NCBI GenBank assembly: GCA_014382645.1
Contig: JACNJI010000280.1
Coordinates: 1-23,415, forward strand
DNA length: 23,415 bases
DNA from: Verrucomicrobiota bacterium
Lineage (GTDB): Bacteria; Verrucomicrobiota; Verrucomicrobiia; Opitutales; Seribacteraceae
Direction: 5' to 3'
A model generated the notes under the pieces. That model saw only the letters and a program-made list of their open reading frames with translations, did no database searches and was not told where the DNA came from. The position numbers and the translations under genes are program-made. Position 1 is the first letter of the stretch. Each line of letters starts with the position of its first letter. Below are positions 10,097-19,204 of this stretch, piece after piece.

Positions 10097-12709
10097 ATGG
10101 AAGAAGTTTCCGAGCGTCTGATCCCAACCAATATAACGGAGATCATGCAAACCGCCTACATCGATTACTCGATGTCGGTAATTGTCAGTCGTGCCCTTCC
10201 CGATGTTCGAGACGGCTTCAAGCCCGTTCAGCGTCGTGTGCTCTACGCCATGATGCGCGAAGGTTTGCTACACAATCGTCCATATGACAAATGTGCCGGC
10301 GTTGTCGGCGAAGTGCTTAAAAATTATCACCCACATGGGGATGGTTCCGTGTACGATACTTTGGTAAGAATGGCACAACCATGGGTTATGCGCTATCCGT
10401 TGGTAGACGGACAGGGGAATTTTGGCTCTGTTGATGGTGATTCTGCAGCGGCCTACAGGTACACCGAGTGCCGTCTCACGCGTATTGCGGAAGAAATGTT
10501 GCGGGACATCGACGAGGACACCGTCGATTTTGCCCCAAATTACAAAGAGAGTTCGACGGAACCCACGGTTTTGCCTGCTGCCTTACCCAACCTTTTGATG
10601 AATGGGTCCACTGGTATTGCTGTTGGTATGACAACGAATATACCTCCTCACAATCTAGGTGAAATTATTGATGCGACGTGTGCCTTGATTAATGATCCAT
10701 CCATCACGATCGATGAGTTGATGGAGCACCTTCCGGGTCCGGATTTCCCCTCTGGAGGAACTATTTCTGGTTCTGAAAGTATTCAATCCTACATGAAAAC
10801 CGGTCGTGGCATTGTGCGCATGCGGGGAAGCATGGAGGTGGAAGAATTGCCTAGCGGTCGGCAACAAATTGTCATCACCCAAATACCCTATAACGCGAAT
10901 CGAGCGACACTCGTAACGCGCATTGCCGATTTGGTTAAGGACAAGTTGCTAGATGGAGTAAGCGATTTACGCGACGAGTCTACCGAAACGACTCGTATCG
11001 TGGTTGAACTGAAGATGGGTGAGATTGAGCGGGTCACTCTCAACAAGCTTTACAAAATGACGGCTCTCGAAAGTTCCTTCGGCGTCATCCTACTTGCGAT
11101 CGACAAGCGAAGGCCTAGGCAAATGAACATAAAGGAAATGCTCGAGTGCTATGTTGAGCATCGCCGCGAGGTTATTTTTCGTCGCACTCAGTTTCGCCTT
11201 CGTAAAGCTGAGGATCGAGCTCACATTTTGGAGGGCTATAAGATTGCCCTCGATAACCTTGACGAGTTCGTTCGCATCATTCGCGCATCCGCCAACAGGA
11301 ATGAGGCAAAGGCAAAGTTGATGGAGAAATTCACTATTTCTGAGCGACAGACCAATGCCATCCTGGATCTTCGCCTCTATCAGCTTACGGGTATGGAGCG
11401 AGAAAAAATCGAGGAGGAATATGCCGGACTGATGGTTCTGATCGAAGGCTTTCGTGAAATCATTGGTAACGAAAGTCGTCTTCTCGAAGTAATCAAGGAT
11501 GACCTTTTAGAAATGAAGGATGCTTATCCTTCACCCCGTCGTTGCATAATTACGGAGGCTGAAGGCGACATCAGAATGGAAGACCTAATTCCTAATGATG
11601 GTTGCGTAATCACCATCACTAAGAACGGCTTTATTAAGCGTACTTCGGTCGACGAATATCGTTCACAGCATCGCGGAGGCAAGGGGGTGATCGGCAGTGG
11701 ACAAAGAGAAGAGGACCCCATCGACCAGCTCTTTACGGCTAATGCCCACGACACAATGATGTTCTTCATGAACAATGGCCGTGTATATGTGGAAAAAGTC
11801 TATGAGGTGCCTGAAGGGAGGCGAGACTCCAAGGGTCGCAGCATCGTCAATTTGCTTCAGATGCAAAAAAACGAAAAAGTCGCAGCAATGGTCTGTGTGG
11901 AAGATTTTGAGCAACCGGTGTCCCTCGTTTTATGCACTCGAAAGGGAGTCGTGAAAAAGACTCACCTCTCGGCATATCGCAACCATCGAAAAGGAGGACT
12001 TATTGGCATTAACGTGGATGAAGGCGACGCTGTCATTGAAGCCCGTAAGACCACGGGAGACGACCATATTCTTATGCTTACTCACAATGGTAAAGGTCTC
12101 CGTTTCCACGAAAACCAACTTCGGAATCAAGGCCGTGTTACCCGTGGCGTCCGTGGAATTCGATTACGCGAGGGAGATCATGTGGAGAGTATGCTGGTAG
12201 TTGACGACGAGCGACTACTTCTAATCGCCGGCACTAACGGTTTGGGGATAAGAACTGAATTTTCAGCTTTCCTTCCTCGCGGTGGAGAAGGTGAGGATAA
12301 CACGCCTCGCAAGCGAGGCGGTTACGGTGTCATTGCTATGGACGCGAAGGCTCTTGCGGGTGCTTTAGCTGTTGATGAGGACGATGAGATAATGATGTTG
12401 ACCCAGAAAGGTCAGGCCATTCGTTGCCCTGTGCTCCATATTCGTGAGACAAATAGAGGCACAAAGGGGGTTAAACTTGTGGACCTAGCTAAAGGCGACA
12501 AACTAATTGCGATTTCTCGCGTTGTTGCCATGCAAGAAGGTGATGACGAGGACCCTGAGGATTCGCCAATTGATACCGAACCAAATCAAGAGCTTTTAGA
12601 AGAGTCTGTCCCTGATGAGAATTCTCCTTCACCTGAACTTGCCGCCGAAGACGTCGCCGAGTCACGACCTCCACATGCGGAAGAAAGTAGCGACGGAGAC
12701 GAGACATAG
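10097..12709 (+). CDS. gyrA: DNA gyrase subunit A
   Basis: DNA breakage-reunion subunit of gyrase. Catalytic Y122 lies in [11 protein letters not shown], and numbering matches E. coli exactly through the quinolone-resistance region. That region reads [10 protein letters not shown], so position 83 is Gly where E. coli has Ser, while D87 is kept. The GyrA box in the C-terminal wrapping domain is QHRGGKG (524-530), a variant of QRRGGKG, which supports gyrase rather than topoisomerase IV. The six-bladed C-terminal domain is followed by an acidic Glu/Asp/Pro/Ser tail (about 815-870), comparable to tails that modulate supercoiling elsewhere. No Shine-Dalgarno precedes the ATG. It converges with the exonuclease gene across 37 bases. 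Confidence 0.98.
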   Translation: MEEVSERLIPTNITEIMQTAYIDYSMSVIVSRALPDVRDGFKPVQRRVLYAMMREGLLHNRPYDKCAGVVGEVLKNYHPHGDGSVYDTLVRMAQPWVMRYPLVDGQGNFGSVDGDSAAAYRYTECRLTRIAEEMLRDIDEDTVDFAPNYKESSTEPTVLPAALPNLLMNGSTGIAVGMTTNIPPHNLGEIIDATCALINDPSITIDELMEHLPGPDFPSGGTISGSESIQSYMKTGRGIVRMRGSMEVEELPSGRQQIVITQIPYNANRATLVTRIADLVKDKLLDGVSDLRDESTETTRIVVELKMGEIERVTLNKLYKMTALESSFGVILLAIDKRRPRQMNIKEMLECYVEHRREVIFRRTQFRLRKAEDRAHILEGYKIALDNLDEFVRIIRASANRNEAKAKLMEKFTISERQTNAILDLRLYQLTGMEREKIEEEYAGLMVLIEGFREIIGNESRLLEVIKDDLLEMKDAYPSPRRCIITEAEGDIRMEDLIPNDGCVITITKNGFIKRTSVDEYRSQHRGGKGVIGSGQREEDPIDQLFTANAHDTMMFFMNNGRVYVEKVYEVPEGRRDSKGRSIVNLLQMQKNEKVAAMVCVEDFEQPVSLVLCTRKGVVKKTHLSAYRNHRKGGLIGINVDEGDAVIEARKTTGDDHILMLTHNGKGLRFHENQLRNQGRVTRGVRGIRLREGDHVESMLVVDDERLLLIAGTNGLGIRTEFSAFLPRGGEGEDNTPRKRGGYGVIAMDAKALAGALAVDEDDEIMMLTQKGQAIRCPVLHIRETNRGTKGVKLVDLAKGDKLIAISRVVAMQEGDDEDPEDSPIDTEPNQELLEESVPDENSPSPELAAEDVAESRPPHAEESSDGDET

Positions 12710-12746
12710 TATGTGTCGTAATTCAGCGAATGTGTCTTCAACTATC

Positions 12747-13406
12747 TTACCGATCAAACAGGGTTTCTTGAGTTAGAAGGCCACTTTTTTTTTGTCCTGA
12801 AGCACTAGCCTCGATCAACCACTCCAAGCTCGCATCGGCGATCTTTGGTTCCTCCGCTAACCTAGTAAGCAGAAGGGCTGAAGCCAAGGTGTCGTAAAGG
12901 GCACAATGATATTTTTGCCTGCCCGGCGGGCAAGACCTTAAGGCATTTTTTTCTAAATTGTCTCCCACGCCAAAGGTGCTGACCAAATGGGCAAGAGAAT
13001 AATTGCCAATGTCGGGATATAGCTTTTTGTAAAGTCGAAGGGTATCTACCCATGGTCCCCAATTGAGATTCTGTTTTTCGCTCCGGATTGGGCGATAAGG
13101 CCATGTATCCTTCAATAAGTTTTCCTCAACACTTGCGTGATGAGCACAAAACACATCTACGGAATCTCTCAGTTCAGCAAAAAAGCGTTGTTTTTTCGGA
13201 AAAGATTCTAACCCTAATAAATCGCTCTGCCTAAGGCCATGTATCTCAATGCTTTTTGGGTGAAGTGTCCCCAAGGGGCTACACTGTTCTGTTTCTGTTG
13301 AGATTATTTGCGAATCCTTAATTACAACTACACCAAACTCCACCACTCCGGTACTGACTTCTCCTTCGAAATCAAGAACTGCGATTTTGGAATGAGTCCA
13401 ACTCAC
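12747..13406 (-). CDS. DEDDh-type 3'-5' exonuclease (DnaQ-like)
   Basis: 219-residue single-domain nuclease of the RNase T/DnaQ fold, probably acting on DNA or RNA 3' ends; the substrate is not determinable. Motif I is LDFEG (D12, E14). Motif III is HCALYD (H167, D172), with the H-x4-D spacing of the DEDDh class. Motif II, normally HNAxFD, appears as HHASVEENLL (89-98), with E94 where Asp is usual. No polymerase domain is attached, so it could be a free proofreading subunit or a repair or RNA-processing nuclease. The start is GTG, with the frame reading MSWTHSKIAVLDFEG, and no clear ribosome site. It is divergent from the phosphatase gene across 65 bases. Confidence 0.85.
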   Translation of the reverse strand: MSWTHSKIAVLDFEGEVSTGVVEFGVVVIKDSQIISTETEQCSPLGTLHPKSIEIHGLRQSDLLGLESFPKKQRFFAELRDSVDVFCAHHASVEENLLKDTWPYRPIRSEKQNLNWGPWVDTLRLYKKLYPDIGNYSLAHLVSTFGVGDNLEKNALRSCPPGRQKYHCALYDTLASALLLTRLAEEPKIADASLEWLIEASASGQKKSGLLTQETLFDR

Positions 13407-13471
13407 GGCAAGGAACCGGTTGCCAAATTTTCAAAAGCCATCATATTGTTGATTAAACGCTATTATAGATC

Positions 13472-14239
13472 ATGAACTTGGATCAATTTCAAAATCTTGC
13501 ATTCGATTGGACTCGCGAAAGTGGCAAGTTGATCCTTGAACACTTTCGCGATCCAGATCTCAAGGTTGACCAAAAAAAAGACGCTTCTCCAGTAACACAA
13601 GCTGACCGTCAAGCCGAACAGGTGTTACGCGAGCGAATAAGCGAACACTTTCCGACACATGGCATTGTCGGTGAGGAGTTCGATTCTGTTCGCGAGGAAG
13701 CGGAATGGACTTGGTTGGTGGATCCGATTGACGGCACGAAAAGCTTTGTGGCAGGTGTCCCTCTCTTCGGTACCGTCTTGTGTCTGCAATTTAATGGCAA
13801 ACCGGTTTTGGGTGCGATACACTTACCCGCCCTAGGAGACCAGTTGCTTGTTGGCGATGGCAACGTGGCTTTACTGGATGGCAATAAAGTGTCTGTTCGC
13901 GAGTCTGGCCCATGTGGCGAATGGGTTATTCTGACATCAGATGAAAGAGACATACCAACTCATCGCAGCGAAGTCGGTTGGAAGAGTCTGTTGAAAAACG
14001 TTGCCTACTGTCGAACATGGGGAGACTGTTACGGCTATTACTTGGTGGCCACCGGAAAGGCCGATGTAATGTTGGATCCCATTGTCAACCCGTGGGATTT
14101 TCATGGTGCAATTCCTATCATTCAAGGAGCGGGCGGAAAAATAACAAACTGGATTGGCGAGGAAGCCGCAGGTAGTGACTCAACGGTTGCCGCAAGCTCA
14201 GAAATACATAGCACGGTTCTTTCTTTCCTAAATCATTGA
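13472..14239 (+). CDS. hisN: Inositol monophosphatase family protein, probably histidinol-phosphatase
   Basis: Mg-dependent phosphatase of the IMPase superfamily, 255 residues. Metal ligands are visible as E68 (GEEF), D84 and D87 (in WLVDPIDGTKSFVAG) and D209 (in NPWDF). The segment RTWGDCYGYYLVATGKADVM (181-200) followed by LDPIVNPWD is typical of the HisN histidinol-phosphatase branch rather than SuhB-like or CysQ enzymes. This makes the last-but-one step of histidine synthesis the best guess. No other his gene lies nearby, so the assignment rests on motifs only, and inositol or sugar phosphates remain possible substrates. No Shine-Dalgarno is seen before the ATG. Confidence 0.85.
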   Translation: MNLDQFQNLAFDWTRESGKLILEHFRDPDLKVDQKKDASPVTQADRQAEQVLRERISEHFPTHGIVGEEFDSVREEAEWTWLVDPIDGTKSFVAGVPLFGTVLCLQFNGKPVLGAIHLPALGDQLLVGDGNVALLDGNKVSVRESGPCGEWVILTSDERDIPTHRSEVGWKSLLKNVAYCRTWGDCYGYYLVATGKADVMLDPIVNPWDFHGAIPIIQGAGGKITNWIGEEAAGSDSTVAASSEIHSTVLSFLNH

Positions 14240-14299
14240 ATTCAATTCCCCAGATGATCAAAGAGTCAACATGTCAACTTCGCTTTTCGTGACTACGAA

Positions 14300-14375
<76 letters not shown>

Positions 14376-14502
14376 ATATTATTATTTATATCTCTGTATA
14401 TTACTAACCTTGCGTCAATTGGAAAATGTAACGTCAAGTTTGCTTAAACATTAAATCTGCTTTGCAAAATCCTAACGCTGCCATTAGTCGGCTTGTTTTA
14501 AA

Positions 14503-17085
14503 ATGACACGGCTGTTTCGCAACTTTCAATTTCGGATTTCCCAAAAAGTGCTTTTAGTCCCCATGTTAGTTTCATGGAGTGCTTTGTGTGGGACAGTCGA
14601 AGAAACGCGCTTGAGTCTGCAATTTGCTTTAAACGAGAGTGCTGCCTCAGACGCCCTGAAGGTGGGTCTGCCTCGTATTGCTATTTCGTTATACAAGGAC
14701 GCTTTGGAGTATGCGGCGAAGGCACAAGTCCCGCAGAGTCAGGCCCGCAAACTTCGCCTTGGGTTGACTTCTTCCTTCTTGGCGATTGGCGAAATCGAGC
14801 TAGCGAAAGAAGAGTTGAAAATACTTGAGCACTCTGGCGCACAAAGTGATGAGGCATTGCTGCATCTTGCCCTAATTTCCTTTCTAGAGAGAGATGTCGA
14901 AGGTCTTAGGAAATTGATGTCGGAGCTAAAACCTGAAGACGTGAGTGAGGGAAATCGTTCTTGGGTTGTATTCTTGCAAGGGATGGCCGCTTCCTCTGCG
15001 GCCGCATCGGAAGCTCTCTATTCTCAGTCGCTCAAGATGGCGATTACTCTTGAGCGTCGAGCGGATTTTAGGCTTTTGCGTTATCGCAATGAAATTTTAG
15101 AGACTGGAGGAAGTGAAGTACTGGCCGCTAACCTCAAGCGACAAATGGAGGAATTTCGCGGTCGTTCCGCCGGTCAAGAATTTGCCGTACAATATGTTAT
15201 GGTACTCAACTCTCTTGGCAAGAAAGTCGATGCACTTGAGGAATTGAGACGCCAGCTTGAATTAGTGGGTAATGAAAAAGGTATTTGGCGAGATCGCTTG
15301 CTTTTGCTTTACGGAGTTTTATCATCACCTGAAGACGATACGGGACGAGCCGTACTTGAATCGCTTGTAGAGACTGGAACAAATCATGAATGGATGGGAA
15401 TGGGGCTTCGTTTGTTAACTAGCCGGTTTGAGATAAATGAAAAAATCACATCATTTTTGGACAATATCTTAAAATTGCCGGACCATAAATTATACGAAAC
15501 AATTCTCGTCATGAGGTTAAAGCTCGCATTGGAGCTTAAGCAAAATGCCGTAGCGGAGAGATGCGCTCTGCAGATAATGGAGGAATTTCCAGGATCACCA
15601 CAAAAACCTGACGCCATTAGAGCTCTTGCCGCAGCGGCATGGAGGGGGAATCCCCCAAAATATCGTTTGACCGCCGATTTCCTTAGGAGATTGAGTAAAT
15701 TGGAAGAAAAGCCCGAGGAACGGAACCGTCTTTCATTGCAAGTGGCCGATTGCCATTTTCTAGCGGGTGACTACGATAGTGCGGCAGCCTTATATCTGGA
15801 AGTGCATTCATCTGCTAAAAGCCATTTGATTTCCGATAGGGCTCTTTCTCGAGCAATCAATTCATTTTTGGCAACAGACGACATAGATAAATCAATTGAT
15901 TTGCTGGATGAATTCTCAAATGTGAAGGGTTCTAAAGAGTTACTTTGGAAAGCAGAGTGGAATCTGCTGGTGCATTTGAGAGAACACAATCATCTGAAGA
16001 TTGCGTCAGAAAGAACTCGTCTGCTTTTAAATAATAAAGAAAAGTTAGTGCCTAGAGATTTGACAGTTCGTCTACTTTGGATGGATGCAAGCTTGGCTTT
16101 GCAGATGAACAAGCCTGAAGAGGCGTTAAAAAAATCTGATAGAGTGATTGATTTTTTAACAGAGGCTGAAGGTTTACCTGCCGATTTGGATAACCAAGTA
16201 AGGGCTCAAGTCTTGTTGACGAAGGGAAGAGCTTTTTTGGGATCTAGTCAGGAAACTCAAGCGGCGGAAATTTTCGCCAATTTGCACCTCGCATATCCCC
16301 ATTCTGACGAATCGGCGTTTTCATATCTAGTTGAGGCATATCATCACGCATCAAGAAATCGGCTCGATGAGGCACAACGCAATCTTCTGCGTTTGGCAGA
16401 CGGATTCAAGAAGAGTCAATATGCACCTAGAGCCCTGTATGAAGCAGCCCTTCATCTTGAACGACGGGGTATGGATGAAAATTTAAAAGAGGGCGTAGAT
16501 TTACTGGAGCGCTTGATCCAGGAGTATCCCGACGACGAACTTGTTTTCTACGCACGTCTTCGCCAAGCCAATTTGCTTCGCCGGCGGAATGAGTTTGGGT
16601 CGGCACTCGAATTATGTAAACAACTGCTCGGCAATAATCTTTTCAGGGATCACCCCGAAAGAAAATCCGCTTACATGTTAAGAGCTGACTGCCTTTTAGC
16701 TCTTGCTCGAAATGATCGTCAAAAACTTTTTGAAGTTGCCGAGGCTTATGCCGAGCTCAAAAGTTTACAAGGGCATTCTCCCGAGATGCATGCAGAAGCT
16801 GCGTACAAGGAAGGTTTGGTTTTCCGAAGGATGGAAGACGTGACAAGGGCTAAAGTTATATACTTTCGAGATATAATAAAATTCTTTTTATCTGACATCA
16901 ATCGATTTTCAGATGTTAAGGCCTCGGGCAAATATTGGATTTCTCGCAGCTTGCTTGATTTGGGAGAGATTCTCGACAGGGAGGGGGATTCGAATGGTGC
17001 AAGAAGTGTATATCAGATGTTGTTGGCACATGGTTTGCCGGGACGTAATCTTGCCCGAGCTAGATTTTCACCAAACGAAAACTAA
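14503..17085 (+). CDS. Exported TPR-repeat protein of an Exb/Tol-like cluster
   Basis: 860-residue protein with a basic N-terminus and a hydrophobic segment (about 16-29, VLLVPMLVSWSALC), so probably exported to the periplasm; the cysteine does not sit in a convincing lipobox. The rest is a long helical solenoid of tetratricopeptide-type repeats. The clearest lie in the C-terminal half, where phrases such as LAYPHSDESAF (about 595) and LIQEYPDDELVFYA (about 670) recall the repeats of CpoB/YbgF and BamD. No enzymatic domain is visible. It sits 17 bases before exbB-like and is first in an apparent four-gene operon. This suggests a periplasmic scaffold linked to a proton-driven membrane motor. 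That role is inferred from position. No Shine-Dalgarno is seen. Confidence 0.8.
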   Translation: MTRLFRNFQFRISQKVLLVPMLVSWSALCGTVEETRLSLQFALNESAASDALKVGLPRIAISLYKDALEYAAKAQVPQSQARKLRLGLTSSFLAIGEIELAKEELKILEHSGAQSDEALLHLALISFLERDVEGLRKLMSELKPEDVSEGNRSWVVFLQGMAASSAAASEALYSQSLKMAITLERRADFRLLRYRNEILETGGSEVLAANLKRQMEEFRGRSAGQEFAVQYVMVLNSLGKKVDALEELRRQLELVGNEKGIWRDRLLLLYGVLSSPEDDTGRAVLESLVETGTNHEWMGMGLRLLTSRFEINEKITSFLDNILKLPDHKLYETILVMRLKLALELKQNAVAERCALQIMEEFPGSPQKPDAIRALAAAAWRGNPPKYRLTADFLRRLSKLEEKPEERNRLSLQVADCHFLAGDYDSAAALYLEVHSSAKSHLISDRALSRAINSFLATDDIDKSIDLLDEFSNVKGSKELLWKAEWNLLVHLREHNHLKIASERTRLLLNNKEKLVPRDLTVRLLWMDASLALQMNKPEEALKKSDRVIDFLTEAEGLPADLDNQVRAQVLLTKGRAFLGSSQETQAAEIFANLHLAYPHSDESAFSYLVEAYHHASRNRLDEAQRNLLRLADGFKKSQYAPRALYEAALHLERRGMDENLKEGVDLLERLIQEYPDDELVFYARLRQANLLRRRNEFGSALELCKQLLGNNLFRDHPERKSAYMLRADCLLALARNDRQKLFEVAEAYAELKSLQGHSPEMHAEAAYKEGLVFRRMEDVTRAKVIYFRDIIKFFLSDINRFSDVKASGKYWISRSLLDLGEILDREGDSNGARSVYQMLLAHGLPGRNLARARFSPNEN

Positions 17086-17102
17086 AGCAGTTCCCCAGTG
17101 CC

Positions 17103-17759
17103 ATGAAATATCTGAATATTTTTGATGTCGCAGGTCTTGTGGCATGGCCGTTGCTCGGGATGGCTGTCTTTGGGATGACGGTTTTTTTTGAGCGAACAAC
17201 CTTTTTCCAAAAAGTTCAAATTAACGCGAGTGATTTTCTCGATGGGATTATCAATTTGTTAAAAAAAAATAGATCTCTAGAGGCTCTTACACTTTGCGAA
17301 GAAACACGGGGTCCTGTCGCTGCTTTAGTCCGTGCAGCGTTACTCCATAGAAATAATTCCAAGCAAGAAATGCAAGAGGCGATTCAGTCTGTAGCGATGC
17401 TTGAAATTCCGATATTGGCTAAGCGTCAAAGACTCCTCGGCACTGTTGCGGGATTGTCTCCAATGCTTGGTTTGCTTGGAAGCGTTTTGTCTTGTCTGGA
17501 CTCCCTTCAAAAACTTGGGTCGCCAGTGACTGCAGTAAATCTCAACCCCAATTTTTCCTCGGCATTATTAACTACTGCTTTAGGATTATCGATTGCGATG
17601 CTTGCATATTGCGGTAAAGAATTTCTCCGATCCCGAGTGGATTCAATCATCCGTGACATGGAGTGGTCTGCTCATGGGATCTACAGGTATTTGACGCTAG
17701 AAATACACGACGACCAGCAGGTGTCCCCATCGATTGCTTCGGAGGCTGATTCTTCTTGA
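17103..17759 (+). CDS. MotA/TolQ/ExbB-family proton channel protein
   Basis: 218-residue inner-membrane protein with three hydrophobic segments (about 8-29, 110-134 and 150-171) and a cytoplasmic loop between the first two, as in ExbB and TolQ. LLGTVAGLSPMLGLLG (111-126) carries the conserved Thr114 of the second segment. The third segment reads FSSALLTTALGLSIAMLAY (151-169). It keeps Thr158, but Ser153 occupies the position of the glutamate found in ExbB (E176 in E. coli, GIAEALLATA). With the ExbD-like partner it would form a motor driven by proton motive force. Its TGA overlaps the partner's TTG start (TTGA). It could be ExbB or TolQ, so I leave the symbol open. Confidence 0.88.
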   Translation: MKYLNIFDVAGLVAWPLLGMAVFGMTVFFERTTFFQKVQINASDFLDGIINLLKKNRSLEALTLCEETRGPVAALVRAALLHRNNSKQEMQEAIQSVAMLEIPILAKRQRLLGTVAGLSPMLGLLGSVLSCLDSLQKLGSPVTAVNLNPNFSSALLTTALGLSIAMLAYCGKEFLRSRVDSIIRDMEWSAHGIYRYLTLEIHDDQQVSPSIASEADSS

Positions 17760-18208
17760 AATCAACTCTCAAGCGTTTTGAGTTTTTAGATGATCGCACA
17801 CGAGCTCGCCGAGCTCCCTTTTCTGCCCCCTTTCTGGACCTTATTCTGTTGTTTGGCTTTTCTTTATATTTAAGCCAAAATCAGCAGTTGAAATCTCAAG
17901 GCATGGCAGTTGAACTGCCGTCAGCTTCAACTGGGTCAGAAATTATCGATAGTAGGTTATGCCATGGAACTCTTTTCATCGGGATAAACGGGATGATATT
18001 TCTCAATGGAGAACGGCTATCCTTCGAGACATTAGATCAAGCACTGATTCGTTTGAAAAAGCCCGCGTCGGGAAATCTAAGCCTGCTAGTTCGGGCCGAT
18101 CGGGAGGTGAGGATCGAGTCATTCGTACGAATCTGCGATATGTTGCGTGCCCGAAGGGTTGAAACTATTCTCGTGGGCGTAAATCCAAAAGATTCATTTC
18201 TACCATGA
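17756..18208 (+). CDS. ExbD/TolR-family protein
   Basis: 150-residue protein with a basic cytoplasmic N-terminus, one membrane segment (about 25-40) and a periplasmic domain. The proton-relay aspartate is present as D28 in APFLDLILLF, matching D25 of E. coli ExbD. The C-terminal LLVRADREVRIESFVRICDMLR (about 109-130) fits the ExbD/TolR fold, in which a short helix follows a 'v-x-ADr' strand. The start is TTG inside the stop of the preceding gene; the next ATG lies beyond the membrane segment and cannot be the start. Its own TGA overlaps the following ATG (ATGA). Coupling to both neighbours implies fixed stoichiometry. Confidence 0.85.
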   Translation: MKSTLKRFEFLDDRTRARRAPFSAPFLDLILLFGFSLYLSQNQQLKSQGMAVELPSASTGSEIIDSRLCHGTLFIGINGMIFLNGERLSFETLDQALIRLKKPASGNLSLLVRADREVRIESFVRICDMLRARRVETILVGVNPKDSFLP

Positions 18209-18927
18209 ATGCATTGTTTGGTAACGGTTTGTTTTTTGCGATACTTTCGATTGTTTTTGCAGGAGCTTTTACCGTCGCACAAATTTATGAGCCATTTAAG
18301 ACCTACGGGCTGCCTGCCCAATCTATGGATCCACAACCTTGGGTCCGAATGGAGCCACCTTCGTCAATTCTCTTGGACAATTTGTTATTCTTAGATTCAT
18401 CCATCATTTATTTACCAAGCGACTATTCCGAAGGAACTTCTGATCTTTCAACACGCCTACCGGCTTCACCGGGACTGGACTCATATCCTCCATCTTTTGC
18501 TGTAGGCGATCCGTGGGTAGAGGCTTTGACGGAACGCGAAATGCTGTTGCCGCCATCGACCAATAATATTTTAAGCTCAACCTTCCTGAGGCGGCCTCTC
18601 TCAACCTTTGGCAAGTCAGAGAAGCCACTTTTTGCCAAATATGAACACACCCATCCCATTCTTCACGTTTTTGTGCATGGTCGGCAGAACCCCGTTATTT
18701 CTCTTCCCTTCCCCTTGACAAACCTGAAGCAAGTGGGGGATGGGGAACTATGGCGAAAAGTGGAGTGTGTCTTTACGATACTCAACAACACTTTAGCTGG
18801 TCCACCCGTATCGGCGAAATCTTCAGGCAATGAAATTGTAGATGAACTTTTGTTGAGCGAGATTCTCGAACTTGCTCCTTCAATGGCTTTGGCGGATGGT
18901 TACTACCTTGCAACCGTTGCCCCTTGA
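18205..18927 (+). CDS. Anchored protein of unknown function at the TonB/TolA position
   Basis: 240 residues, not recognised. One hydrophobic segment (about 8-27) follows a short cytoplasmic end, and the remainder is probably periplasmic, with a proline-rich stretch (about 83-105). The topology is that of TonB or TolA, and it follows the ExbD-like gene with an ATGA overlap. However, I see no TonB-type C-terminal domain, no Pro-Glu/Pro-Lys repeats and no long Ala/Lys helix as in TolA. It may be the force-transmitting partner of the motor or an accessory protein. The role is inferred from context alone. It is the last gene of the unit, with hairpins just after its stop. Confidence 0.75.
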   Translation: MNALFGNGLFFAILSIVFAGAFTVAQIYEPFKTYGLPAQSMDPQPWVRMEPPSSILLDNLLFLDSSIIYLPSDYSEGTSDLSTRLPASPGLDSYPPSFAVGDPWVEALTEREMLLPPSTNNILSSTFLRRPLSTFGKSEKPLFAKYEHTHPILHVFVHGRQNPVISLPFPLTNLKQVGDGELWRKVECVFTILNNTLAGPPVSAKSSGNEIVDELLLSEILELAPSMALADGYYLATVAP

Positions 18928-18933
18928 TTTTAG

Positions 18934-18952
18934 CGAACTTTTGTAAAGTTCG
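18934..18952 (+). terminator. Perfect hairpin after the Exb-like operon
   Basis: cgaacttt (18934-18941) and aaagttcg (18945-18952) form a perfect 8-bp stem with a 3-base loop, starting seven bases after the last stop codon. No T-run follows, so it may act as a transcript 3'-end stabiliser or as half of a tandem terminator with the next hairpin. Confidence 0.45.
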
Positions 18953-18962
18953 GAATACTCTT

Positions 18963-18984
18963 GACGAGATTCGGTTTTCTCGTC
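18963..18984 (+). terminator. Second perfect hairpin before tRNA-Thr/tuf
   Basis: gacgaga (18963-18969) pairs with tctcgtc (18978-18984) around an 8-base loop, followed by ttgatatt. It may be a terminator for the upstream operon. A TTGACG (18961-18966) overlaps its left arm, so it could instead be an operator or part of a tuf-operon promoter, although no good -10 lies at the right distance. Confidence 0.4.
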
Positions 18985-19083
18985 TTGATATTCCACTTCG
19001 ATTTACCCTGAATTCCAGCTTCAGCTTTTTGTCCACCCTTGTAACCTCGATTTACATCTCACTTGTGACTCATGCTTTTTCTC

Positions 19084-19159
<76 letters not shown>

Positions 19160-19204
19160 CGCAAAATTTTTCATAGTTTAAAATACTTTAACAAAACCGC
19201 ACTA

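Noticed and set aside
14235..14246. Palindrome attgaattcaat over the stop codon of the phosphatase gene
   Set aside because: Short, AT-rich and without a T-run; likely chance.
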